64,000 bases of DNA from Arachidicoccus sp. (lineage in GTDB: Bacteria; Bacteroidota; Bacteroidia; Chitinophagales; Chitinophagaceae). A program made the translations under genes and the position numbers. The stretch is taken from the NCBI GenBank assembly GCA_028283605.1, contig JAPWKH010000026.1:1-64000 (forward strand), read 5' to 3'. Positions 56,453 through 64,000 of this stretch are shown here, piece after piece (the stretch's first letter is position 1; every line of letters begins with the position of its first letter). Below the pieces are notes generated by a model, which was not told the DNA's origin, ran no database searches, and worked only from the letters and a program-made list of their open reading frames with translations.

Positions 56453-58795
56453 TTATTCTATTATCTTTTCGACATATACAGGCGTTCCGTCCGCTTTTAA
56501 CCCTTCTATTATTACCCTGAACTTCTTTGAATAGTCATTGTTATAAAAGGATATTTTCACTTTTTTATTATCTTTATCATCCATCCCCATTTGCGGATTC
56601 CAGTACAAAGTTTTGCGCTTATCTGTAATACTATCGTTTTCTGTGTTATAAGCAGGCTCGTAAAACTTTTTGGATATAGTATAACCAATTATTATGTTTC
56701 TTTGTTTTGTATCGTTTTCGCCTTTTTCTGCCTGAGAAAACTTTTTGGTATAAATAGCAATCACACCTCTTGGTAATTTCGTATCTGTTGTTACACCTCC
56801 GCCTCCCGGCGCTAAAACAAAGTAATCTGGAAAATATTTTATAAATGCTATGTCTGGATAAGATATTGTATTATTCACAACATCAATTGGTATGAGGGAT
56901 TCATCTACAAAAACATATGGAGGAGAAACCTTGCTGTCATTTAATCGTGGTACTCTTCCCCGTAATAAATCTATAATGGAACTTCTAGGCCCACCATAAC
57001 TATACAATATCGGGTTATTTTCTAAGACTACTCTGTACCCTGGAGCATTTTTAAAAACAGAACTTGCATATATATCTTCAATACTATCCATTGTTGTTTT
57101 TCTTGTAGCAGTAACCGTAACTGTGGTCAGCATTTTGCCCGATGTATCTCCATAATAATGATTCAACCATTGAGATACACGAATGGTAGCGTGTCCATTT
57201 GCCTTAAACAATTCAAACGGATATTCATTAAATGCTGCTTGGGGTAATTGTTCAAAATTTAAAGTAAGATGACTTTGCTTGCCAGGATGATAAGCCAGCT
57301 TCGTAGTGTCTGCAATTATCATGGTACTATCTGCAAAACTGCCGTCTTTGTTTGTTTTTACATTATACTTTCCAAAACCGATTCTGTCGTTGAGGATAAA
57401 AGAAAGACTATCAGGATAATGTTTCTTTTTATCTGCAATATTTCCTCTCAGAAAAAAATAATTACTGTCTCTCGGATATTTTATTGCTGGTTGAGTTCCC
57501 TGAGCTATTTCATGCCAATTGTATTTTCTCCAGCCATTCGTCAGCATTACCAAATCAAGTTGTTGTTGTCTTGTAGATGTTGTGTCTTCAAAATAATAAG
57601 CAGGATTAATGATTTTGCCTTTTAATTGTCCTGTCAAAAGCAGGTAGGTAATAATATTTTCGGTTGAATCGTTTGGAATATCGGCATCTGTTACAGCTAT
57701 GGATAAATCGGTGGCTATGCTGTCATCATAATTTAACGTAATGCTGTTCAATCCTTTTTTTTCTGTGCTTGTTTTTTCTATGGAGAGATTTGGTAAATGA
57801 CTGTCAATATCATTACCTCTTACAAAAGAAATGCGTTCTGTCAAAGGATGCCAGTCTTTGTCTAAAACAGTAAAAGTAATAATGCCAGAAGGCAGGTCAT
57901 TGGTCGGAATGATGGATACTGCGCTGTCTCTTGTGCTGAGGTCTATTTTGGCAAGATAGTCCACTATGCCGTTCATCGTAGCAAGCAAATAAACCTGACT
58001 GAGTTGTTCTGTGTTGTGTTTTTGGATAATGATTTTTCTCTTGTCTTGTTCTAAGAGAACCTGCATATTAACTCCCCATGATTGAGCTTCGGGTAGATTA
58101 ACTGTTGGTTTAGTTGAATCATATTCGGCAACATAAGTTGTTGTTGCTTTCGGTGTAAGATAAAAAGTGCCCATGCCGTCATGTATGGTTATGAAACTTG
58201 TAACAGAATCGTTATGGTTATCCTTGATGGTTCCGTTGAGTTCTATCGGGTTACCAAACTGGTCGGTTGCCTTAAATGCGACTTTATTCTGTACGCCTGC
58301 AACTAAATTACCGCCTTCGGGGAAGAATTGTAAAAGTATTTTTTGTGGTTCTGTTTTTTGTATAGGCAAACTTGCTTTGGCAGAAAGAACAGGAATTGTT
58401 TTATGAAACAGATATGCCGTATCATCATTGAGCATCCATCTTGTATAGGCAAGCACTTCTATCTGATTACCCTCGATTGTTTGAGGAATGGCAAACTGTC
58501 CGTAAGTTGCTCCCTGTACAATCGGGTAAGCCTGGTGCTGCAACAGCTTACCTGTGGCATCGAACCAATCTACATAAAGGTTCTTACTATAAGAAGATAC
58601 AAAACCATTAGCAGTTAAATAGCCTTTAAACCACACCGTGTCATCAGCCGAATATAAATTGTTGTCTAAATGAAGATACACTCGCTCAAAAGGATGCCCG
58701 CTGAAATAATCATTCAGAGTTTTATCTATTGTTTGAGCGTTTATAATAGACAAAAAACATAAAGAATAACTTAAACTGAAAATCTTTTTCCTCAT
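56453..58795 (-). CDS. Large secreted protein with MG2-like and TonB-plug-like regions
   Basis: The 780-residue protein has a signal peptide (SLSYSLCFLSIINAQ). Near the N-terminus HPFERVYLHLDNNLYSADD and WFKGYL are typical of Bacteroidota proteins with macroglobulin-like MG2 domains. Near residues 560-690 there is a TonB-receptor plug-like stretch (VTVTATRKTTMDS, IIDLLRGRVPRL, PYVFVDESLIP, GVIAIYTKK) but no beta-barrel after it. It lies in the peptide cluster, 18 bases upstream of the chimera. It might help the peptide cross or dock at the outer membrane; that role is inference. Confidence 0.7.
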   Translation of the reverse strand: MRKKIFSLSYSLCFLSIINAQTIDKTLNDYFSGHPFERVYLHLDNNLYSADDTVWFKGYLTANGFVSSYSKNLYVDWFDATGKLLQHQAYPIVQGATYGQFAIPQTIEGNQIEVLAYTRWMLNDDTAYLFHKTIPVLSAKASLPIQKTEPQKILLQFFPEGGNLVAGVQNKVAFKATDQFGNPIELNGTIKDNHNDSVTSFITIHDGMGTFYLTPKATTTYVAEYDSTKPTVNLPEAQSWGVNMQVLLEQDKRKIIIQKHNTEQLSQVYLLATMNGIVDYLAKIDLSTRDSAVSIIPTNDLPSGIITFTVLDKDWHPLTERISFVRGNDIDSHLPNLSIEKTSTEKKGLNSITLNYDDSIATDLSIAVTDADIPNDSTENIITYLLLTGQLKGKIINPAYYFEDTTSTRQQQLDLVMLTNGWRKYNWHEIAQGTQPAIKYPRDSNYFFLRGNIADKKKHYPDSLSFILNDRIGFGKYNVKTNKDGSFADSTMIIADTTKLAYHPGKQSHLTLNFEQLPQAAFNEYPFELFKANGHATIRVSQWLNHYYGDTSGKMLTTVTVTATRKTTMDSIEDIYASSVFKNAPGYRVVLENNPILYSYGGPRSSIIDLLRGRVPRLNDSKVSPPYVFVDESLIPIDVVNNTISYPDIAFIKYFPDYFVLAPGGGGVTTDTKLPRGVIAIYTKKFSQAEKGENDTKQRNIIIGYTISKKFYEPAYNTENDSITDKRKTLYWNPQMGMDDKDNKKVKISFYNNDYSKKFRVIIEGLKADGTPVYVEKIIE

Positions 58796-58902
58796 ATCAA
58801 GATAATTAACACATTAGAATATTAGGCAGGATTTCTCTCTATTACAGCTATTTATAAATAAGCTAAAATATAAAGAAAAATCCTACCTTGCTTTGCTTCT
58901 TG

Positions 58903-59130
58903 CTAAACAGCTTCGTCACACCTGTAAACTATATTGTCATTGGACAATGAATACCCATTACAAACCAAGCCAGGACAGCAAGCCTTTCCAGAAACCTCAT
59001 CACATGCTCCATTCAAATTGGCACAAGTACCACCCGGCTCCGGATTTCCACCGGTAACATTTTTCATTTCTTCTCTTGAGAGCCTTCTACCGCCCGTAAA
59101 ATCGTGCAGGCTAAATTTTTTGTTTTGCAT
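58903..59130 (-). CDS. Double-glycine-leader knottin-like peptide 1
   Basis: The 75-residue precursor has the leader MQNKKFSLHDFTGG then RRLSREEMKNVTGG, with predicted cleavage after Gly28. The 47-residue core has exactly six Cys at 36, 43, 51, 52, 57 and 71: spacing C-x6-C-x7-CC-x4-C-x13-C, with ACCPGLVCNG around the doublet. That spacing meets the inhibitor-cystine-knot pattern of animal and plant knottins. The knot itself is inferred. It sits between the VKOR-thioredoxin gene and the MG2/plug gene, all on one strand, so folding enzymes and product are encoded together. Confidence 0.8.
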   Translation of the reverse strand: MQNKKFSLHDFTGGRRLSREEMKNVTGGNPEPGGTCANLNGACDEVSGKACCPGLVCNGYSLSNDNIVYRCDEAV

Positions 59131-59282
59131 TTTAATGAAATTTAATTTGTAAAAAATGAAATTTATTCTTTTACCACTTTGGCAGGTATCGCCTCAAATA
59201 TTGCGACAATTGTGGCAATGTTTGAAAAGGTATTTATTGACTTTAATTTTTCATTACCTCCTTTTTCTTTTTTTAAGTTTTT

Positions 59283-60926
59283 TTAAACAGAAAGAAAATA
59301 TTTTAAATCGGCTACCGTGTATATTTCCGGCAACTGATAACCATTTACAAAAAATGTAGGCGTAAAAGCAATTTCCGTTTTGCTGCACCATTCAGCCATC
59401 GCATTTATCTTATCATCTTGACGCTTCAATTCGCCATTCATTGGATATTTCGCTGCAAATGCTTCATAGTCTTTTTTATCTGCCAAATACCAATCATCTA
59501 ATGCTTGTTTCGTTTGTTGTTCATTGTTTTTTTCATTTATGGCAAGTAAGTGCTTTACTGGTGGAGTTTTGAAGTCTTTTTCATCGTCCGTCGCTGTGAA
59601 AAGAATTTGAACTTGCACTTCAGTATTATTTTCCAATAATTCTTCAATTGCAGGATGTGCCCTAGCACATGGACCGCAATATGGGTTACATACTTTTACG
59701 AGTTTGTATTTTGCATTCGGATTGCCCAAACTTATTCCCAAACCATCTGTTGGTTCAGTAATAGTTTTTTGTTTTACAAGCAGCGCTTCAAATATTTGCG
59801 GATTGTGTTTTAAGCGTTGGAGTTCATTCTTGTTTTGTTTGTTTTCTTTGGCTTGGCGCAAAGCAGGCAACAAAAGGCTTACTACTAAAAAAGGAATGGA
59901 AAAGAAAACAAGAATTGTAGCAACACTCGATATTTGAATGTTTGATAAATTGTCAACAATATGAAATTCTCCAAATAAAGCCGTGATAAATTGCAATGCA
60001 AGAATTACTTGTACAGTTAAACATAATACACACCATTGCTTGGCAATTCTTGATTGATAATATATAGAGAATAGAATATAGGGAAAAGCCAGTACATTTA
60101 ACCAAAAAAGAATAAATAATATGGAAGTATTATAAATTCCCGAAACTAAAAGACTTATTAAACTGCCTGCGAAATAAGTAAAACCAATCGCACTCCAACT
60201 AATACCGAAAATCTTAGAAGCAGTAGAACTAAGTATAGCATTACAATTAGTTTTGCTTCCGCCTGTACATATTTGTTGCAATGCTGCATTATATTTATCT
60301 ACTTCGTACCAAAGCAATAATGTACCAACGATTGTTCCTGCAAGTGTGAGTATTGCGTACAATATAGACCAAACAGAATCTATTCCATTTTTTGCAAAAC
60401 AAATACCACAAGCAATTATCGTTAAAATGGGAACGACAGCAACTGAAAGTATCTTGGTTAATTGCAATCGCTTTTCTTCTTGTAAGTGCGTGGTATAATC
60501 CTTCTCGCCTGCGGTGTCTGATTTCTCTGCAAGCAATACAATACCTGTAAATATTTTATCGAATTCAGCTTTTGAAAAAGTTGTTTCTTTCTTTTCCAAA
60601 GGATGGTAAAATTTTATTGAATCGTTTTCAACATTTGATACAACACAAAATAAACTTTCGTACCCTACTTTTATTTGTGCAATAAATGGTGTTGGAAATT
60701 CATTCAAAGAATTTATATCGGATTTAAGGGCAATATTTTCTATTCCTATGTTTTTTAAAACATCGCTTACAGATAACAAACTCGTATAATCAGGATGTTC
60801 TTCTAATTGTTTTTGAATGGTTGTTTTGGTAACGAGAATCTCTAATTTCTGACAAAGCATAAAAGTTACACTCTCAGGATTTCCATAAGGAGAAAGAAGG
60901 TCTTTTAAGGTTCGAATTGGGTGCAT
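59283..60926 (-). CDS. C39-like / VKOR / thioredoxin fusion membrane protein
   Basis: The 547-residue protein has three parts. Residues 1-140 look like a C39 peptidase fold without the catalytic Cys-His pair (degenerate, possibly leader-binding). Residues 165-360 form a VKOR domain with several helices, a loop Cys pair (CTGGSKTNC) and the redox motif WCVLC. The C-terminus is a thioredoxin domain with CNPYCGPC and a TPTFFVNGYQLP cis-Pro loop. VKOR-Trx fusions oxidise thiols using membrane quinone. First in the transcription order and next to peptide 1, it is the probable disulfide-forming engine of the cluster. Confidence 0.88.
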   Translation of the reverse strand: MHPIRTLKDLLSPYGNPESVTFMLCQKLEILVTKTTIQKQLEEHPDYTSLLSVSDVLKNIGIENIALKSDINSLNEFPTPFIAQIKVGYESLFCVVSNVENDSIKFYHPLEKKETTFSKAEFDKIFTGIVLLAEKSDTAGEKDYTTHLQEEKRLQLTKILSVAVVPILTIIACGICFAKNGIDSVWSILYAILTLAGTIVGTLLLWYEVDKYNAALQQICTGGSKTNCNAILSSTASKIFGISWSAIGFTYFAGSLISLLVSGIYNTSILFILFWLNVLAFPYILFSIYYQSRIAKQWCVLCLTVQVILALQFITALFGEFHIVDNLSNIQISSVATILVFFSIPFLVVSLLLPALRQAKENKQNKNELQRLKHNPQIFEALLVKQKTITEPTDGLGISLGNPNAKYKLVKVCNPYCGPCARAHPAIEELLENNTEVQVQILFTATDDEKDFKTPPVKHLLAINEKNNEQQTKQALDDWYLADKKDYEAFAAKYPMNGELKRQDDKINAMAEWCSKTEIAFTPTFFVNGYQLPEIYTVADLKYFLSV

Positions 60927-61080
60927 AGAAGAGTTTTCTATCGTTTTCTATTCCAATTGTTTTTTCAAATCGCAACACCAAATTAATGACAGTTATTTAT
61001 TATTTCCAAAATAATTTCTTCTAAGTAAGAAATATTTTATTTACCCATACATTCGGAGAAAACCCGAAAGTTTTATTTTT

Positions 61081-61476
61081 TTATTTTTCCGAATTAAATA
61101 ATTTTTCTAGAAATTCTTGATGTTTTTTATCCTGTCCATTATAAAGTTCTTGCCAAGCTTGTTTACAAGGCTGAAAATCTTCCTTAATATAATAGTTGAT
61201 AATAAAGATTAAAGTCAAACTAATGACTAAAATGGTTAGCCATTTAAAAAGATTTTTGTATATTGATTTATAAATATCACTTTGCGACCAATGCGAAAAA
61301 AGATAAAGTTTCCATTCATGCATAACAGGAATAGTAACTTTATCTGTCAATGATTTTACAGATTTGTAATTATCATCCACACTTTTTACAATTTTGCCAT
61401 TCATTTGAGTTGTATCATTTTTGATTACTTCCACATCCGTTTTTACTTGCATGGACTGAACACTTAATTCATCCAT
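61081..61476 (-). CDS. Small single-helix membrane protein, unknown
   Basis: The 131-residue protein has a Lys/Asp/Val-rich N-terminal half that could form a coiled coil (VKTDVEVIKNDTTQMNGKIV). One strong membrane helix follows (WLTILVISLTLIFIINYYI), then a charged tail. I do not recognise a family. The layout resembles accessory proteins on Bacteroidota mobile elements, and the decayed gene upstream supports that context weakly. It starts 10 bases after the stop of that remnant. Confidence 0.55.
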   Translation of the reverse strand: MDELSVQSMQVKTDVEVIKNDTTQMNGKIVKSVDDNYKSVKSLTDKVTIPVMHEWKLYLFSHWSQSDIYKSIYKNLFKWLTILVISLTLIFIINYYIKEDFQPCKQAWQELYNGQDKKHQEFLEKLFNSEK

Positions 61477-61485
61477 TTTATCATA

Positions 61486-61954
61486 CTATTTTTCAATAGC
61501 AAGCATAAGCAAACCATCATCGTCTTGCTTTTGATTAATTTTGGACATTTCTACCAAAACTTCTTGTAATATTTCTTGTTCCACATCGGCTATAATTTTA
61601 GTTTTAATTGTTTTTGAGGAATTTTTATATTGATAAATTCGGTTGTATTTGTTGTTGCTTGTTCATTTGATTGCTCAAATTTTTATGTTCCACTTTTGTA
61701 GAATGGTTGTTGGAAAGGTTTTGATTTTGTGCTAATAATTTTTCAATCTTAGCAAGCGAAAAGCCTATATTGCTTCCTTTCACTTTGACTTTAATGCTTT
61801 GTAATTGATGTTTTGGTAAATTTTCATTTTCCACAAAACTCAACGTAATATGTAATACAGGATAGCACCCGTAACGACATTCAGGCGAAAGAAGAAATTT
61901 TCTGATAGGTATGTTTCCAGCCTTTGGTAATGTTCTTTGGACATGGCGGACGAT
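61486..61954 (-). pseudogene. Decayed mobile-element-type gene with frame breaks
   Basis: No frame is open throughout. From an ATG at 61944 the minus strand reads MSKEHYQRLETYLSENFF then FRLNVVTGAILYY and stops. The neighbouring frame carries on as FVENENLPKHQLQSIKVK and GSNIGFSLAKIEKLL to 61625. A third stretch, back in the first frame, reads IYQYKNSSKTIKTKIIADVE to a stop at 61486. The YLSExFFFRxNVVTG start resembles the N-terminal module of VirE/primase-like proteins carried by Bacteroidota mobile elements, as far as I recall it. The assignment is weak, but coding origin and decay are fairly clear. Confidence 0.4.
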
Positions 61955-62100
61955 TTAAGGTTATCTTCTTCCTATGACTATATCATTGAATGTCAATGAG
62001 GTTAAAAAATATTTTTGTGGATTAAGTTGTGAGTAGGTAAAAGGGGAAAATAATGAATATATAGTCTATCATTCTATAGAAAAAATACATCTCCTATGAG

Positions 62101-62531
62101 TGTTCAATTCGGTCGTGAATATGTTCAATTCACTTTACTTCTCATTTTCGGTCTTGAATAGCATATTGAACTTTGCCTAAACAAAAAATAAAAACTATGT
62201 ACAGAAAAATTTTATTCGCAGCAATGATATTGATTAGTACCGTATCATTCGCTCAATCACAAAATGACATAATCATCGGAAAATGGAAAGATGACGCAGG
62301 TGACAGAACTATCGAATTTGTAAAAACAGATGCAGGTTACAATGCAATCATCCGCACAGCCGAAGATGCGTCTTTGGTCGGGAAAATACAAATCTCACAT
62401 CTGCAAAAGAAAGATGCAACACATTATATTAACGGCACTTTGTACATAATTACAAAAAACAAAATGGCAAAATGTTCTGTGGAAGCGGACAGCAATAACG
62501 AACTAGTAATTACAGGGAAAATGGGAATGTT
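62101..62531 (+). repeat. Long direct repeat, copy 1 (promoter region plus gene)
   Basis: This is nearly identical to 63570-64000 at a constant offset of 1469 bp, with only about a handful of substitutions. It covers the 96-base upstream region and the first 335 bases of the DUF2147-like gene. The right boundary cannot be seen because copy 2 runs out of the window. Confidence 0.92.
62108..62160 (+). promoter_or_regulatory. Repeated TTCGGTC(G/T)TGAATA boxes
   Basis: Two copies of a 14-base box (62108-62121 and 62147-62160) lie 39 bases apart, with TTCAATTC/ATTGAAC words around them, ahead of the DUF2147-like gene. The same pair recurs upstream of the second gene copy at 63577. This is an operator candidate; the binding protein is unknown. 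Confidence 0.45.
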
Positions 62532-62568
62532 TTCCAAATCGCAAAAATGGACAAGGGTAGATGATTAA
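62197..62568 (+). CDS. Secreted DUF2147-like protein, copy 1
   Basis: The open frame extends eight codons upstream, but ATG 62197 begins a standard signal peptide (MYRKILFAAMILISTVSFAQ). The mature part of about 104 residues shows IIGKWKDDAGDRTIEFVK, NGTLYIITKNKMAKC and a C-terminal GMFSKSQKWTRV, which fits the DUF2147 lipocalin-like small-protein pattern. It is probably periplasmic. The function is unknown. A second, nearly identical copy starts at 63666. Confidence 0.72.
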   Translation: MYRKILFAAMILISTVSFAQSQNDIIIGKWKDDAGDRTIEFVKTDAGYNAIIRTAEDASLVGKIQISHLQKKDATHYINGTLYIITKNKMAKCSVEADSNNELVITGKMGMFSKSQKWTRVDD

Positions 62569-62616
62569 TATTCATTCCTATTAATCATGTTATAAAAAAC
62601 GTTTAAAAAATGCAAG

Positions 62617-63384
62617 ATGAAAAATATAACAAAGCTATTCATACCAATGTTACTTTCATTCACATATGTAAGTAATATCAATGCTCAGGTTAGTGTGAGA
62701 GTTTCTATTCGTATTGCACCACCTGTTATCCCTGTTTATCAGCAGCCGGTATGCCCTACAGAAGGATATTTATGGATTCCCGGTTATTGGGGTTATGGGA
62801 CTTATGGTTATTATTGGATTCCCGGTTATTGGACGACCCCTCCGAAAATTGGTTATCTGTGGACGCCCGGCTATTGGACTTTTGTAGAGGGATTTTATAA
62901 ATGGACGCCCGGTTATTGGGGTGTTCATGTAGGATATTACGGTGGTATAAATTATGGATTTGGTTATTATGGAACAGGATTTGTCGGAGGCATTTGGAAA
63001 GGAAGTGTATTTTGTTATAACACGGCTGTAGTTCATGTAAATACTGTCGTAGTACATAATACATATATCAATAAAACAGTTGTTGTACATACACCGGCGA
63101 CTTGTTACAGTTATAACGGAATAGGCGGCGTAACGAGGCAAGCCACTCATACAGAAACAATATATTCAAACGAAGCGCATATCCATGCGACTTCTGTACA
63201 AACGCATTATGTTTCTGTTGCGGGTTCCAACAAAACCCAATATTATTCGAACAATCATGGTGTTCCGCCAACTACGGTTGTAACAAATGACAATACAGAA
63301 TATAAAAGTTACAATAAAACGTCTGTTCGAAAAATAAATAATGGTGTACATGTAGAAAGAACGCGCGTGCGTGTCCGAAAATAA
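62617..63384 (+). CDS. YXWGXW-repeat secreted protein
   Basis: The 255-residue protein has a signal peptide (FIPMLLSFTYVSNINAQ). Four or five repeats of the form (Y/L)WxPGYW follow, spaced by about 14-20 residues, the hallmark of YXWGXW proteins. Then comes a Tyr/Gly-rich segment and a Val/His/Asn/Thr-rich low-complexity C-terminus ending in basic VRVRK. The family is probably envelope-associated and its function is unknown. It lies 48 bases after the DUF2147-like gene and inside the duplicated interval. Confidence 0.85.
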   Translation: MKNITKLFIPMLLSFTYVSNINAQVSVRVSIRIAPPVIPVYQQPVCPTEGYLWIPGYWGYGTYGYYWIPGYWTTPPKIGYLWTPGYWTFVEGFYKWTPGYWGVHVGYYGGINYGFGYYGTGFVGGIWKGSVFCYNTAVVHVNTVVVHNTYINKTVVVHTPATCYSYNGIGGVTRQATHTETIYSNEAHIHATSVQTHYVSVAGSNKTQYYSNNHGVPPTTVVTNDNTEYKSYNKTSVRKINNGVHVERTRVRVRK

Positions 63385-63569
63385 TTAATAATAAACGTTG
63401 ATAAAAGCCTTCGGGTATCGGAGGTTATTTGGTATATAATATCAAAAAAGTGATACTATATAATCGCATACGCATAAAAATTATGTTAGAATCTTCTATT
63501 GGCTTCTCTACAACAAATCATTTTTATAATAGTTAAAATATTTATTCTAAAAAAAAATTATTTAACAAT

Positions 63570-64000
63570 TGTTCAATTCGGTCGTGAATATGTTCAATTC
63601 ACTTTACTTCTCATTTTCGGTCTTGAAAAGCATATTGAACTTTGCCTAAACAAAAAATAAAGACTATGTACAGAAAAATTTTATTCGCAGCAATGATATT
63701 GATTAGTACCGTATCATTCGCTCAATCGCAAAATGACATAATCATCGGAAAATGGAAAGATGACGCAGGTGACAGAACTATCGAATTTGTAAAAACAGAT
63801 GCAGGTTACAATGCAATCATCCGCACAGCCGAAGATGCATCTTTGGTCGGAAAAATACAAATCTCACATCTGCAAAAGAAAGATGCAACACATTATATTA
63901 ACGGCACTTTGTACATAATTACAAAAAACAAAACGGCAAAATGTTCTGTGGAAGCGGACAGCAATAACGAACTAGTAATTACAGGGAAAATGGGAATGTT
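63570..64000 (+). repeat. Long direct repeat, copy 2 (continues past window)
   Basis: Second copy of 62101-62531. It begins at tgttcaattcggtcgtgaat after unrelated sequence, so the left boundary of the duplicated unit is at 62101/63570. The 185 bases between the YXWGXW stop and this point hold no gene that I can see. Confidence 0.92.
63666..64000 (+). CDS. Secreted DUF2147-like protein, copy 2, 3' partial
   Basis: Same signal peptide and mature start as copy 1. Within the visible 335 bases I see one replacement (Met to Thr in ITKNKTAKC) and a few silent changes, so the duplication is recent and both copies have been kept intact so far. The gene is cut by the right edge of the window. Confidence 0.75.
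   Translation, partial: MYRKILFAAMILISTVSFAQSQNDIIIGKWKDDAGDRTIEFVKTDAGYNAIIRTAEDASLVGKIQISHLQKKDATHYINGTLYIITKNKTAKCSVEADSNNELVITGKMGM

Noticed and set aside
62756-63351. Several Asn/Tyr-rich minus-strand ORFs opposite the YXWGXW gene
   Set aside because: Shadows caused by the biased codon content of the repeat protein.

Overview
The window reads as chromosome of a Bacteroidota bacterium, most likely Sphingobacteriia/Chitinophagaceae. The evidence is low GC, the TAnnTTTG-type -7 promoter element in front of several genes (clearest at the tRNA), a type IX secretion sorting-domain remnant, Bacteroidota-specific families (DUF4290, DUF4271, the VKOR-thioredoxin/GG-peptide module), and an F-type ATP synthase operon that stops after atpA. 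Genus-level placement is inference.

Layout. 1-5.9 kb: the 3' part of a SNF2 helicase and a secreted GH2 glycosidase. 6.0-10.9 kb: an accessory block of orphan Rhs tips. An LRR protein is followed by two headless Rhs C-terminal toxin cassettes, one nuclease-like and one GH108 muramidase-like. Each toxin overlaps a downstream candidate immunity gene, and a third Rhs core scar abuts copA. 10.9-25.7 kb: housekeeping and envelope genes (copA, OsmC, ComEC, purH, a NEW3/ABC exporter trio, PBP1A, PepO, a CAP protein). 25.7-26.6 kb: a gene graveyard holding a degraded IS982-like transposase, an isolated T9SS sorting domain and the last 30 codons of an AraC regulator. 26.6-38.4 kb: nitrilase, GT2, ychF, purS, rsmI, DUF4271-hemD, DUF4290, YdeI-like, CNNM/CorC, lptC-coaX, and TauE/SafE with DUF1634. 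38.5-42.8 kb: atpB-E-F-H-A. 43-50.5 kb: HAD nucleotidase, a Wzi-like barrel, pyrC, a MutS-like ATPase, two paralogous lipoproteins, pcm and tRNA-Ala(GGC).

50.6-60.9 kb, minus strand: the most interesting region. It is a complete-looking export and oxidative-folding locus for cysteine-rich double-glycine-leader peptides. In transcription order it holds a C39-like/VKOR/thioredoxin membrane protein, peptide 1 (six cysteines in a knottin-like spacing), a large secreted protein with a TonB-plug-like region, a chimeric C39-thioredoxin ORF, peptide 2 (also six cysteines), a TlpA-like thiol oxidoreductase, a C39-peptidase ABC exporter and an HlyD adaptor. A hairpin with a U-tract follows peptide 2. 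The exporter and adaptor each carry a +1 frameshift. atpH, which should be needed, carries one too, so these may be sequencing indels rather than decay.

61-64 kb: a decayed mobile-element-like gene, a small membrane protein, and a recent direct duplication (about 430 bp visible, offset 1469 bp) of a DUF2147-like gene with its upstream region, flanking a YXWGXW-repeat protein.
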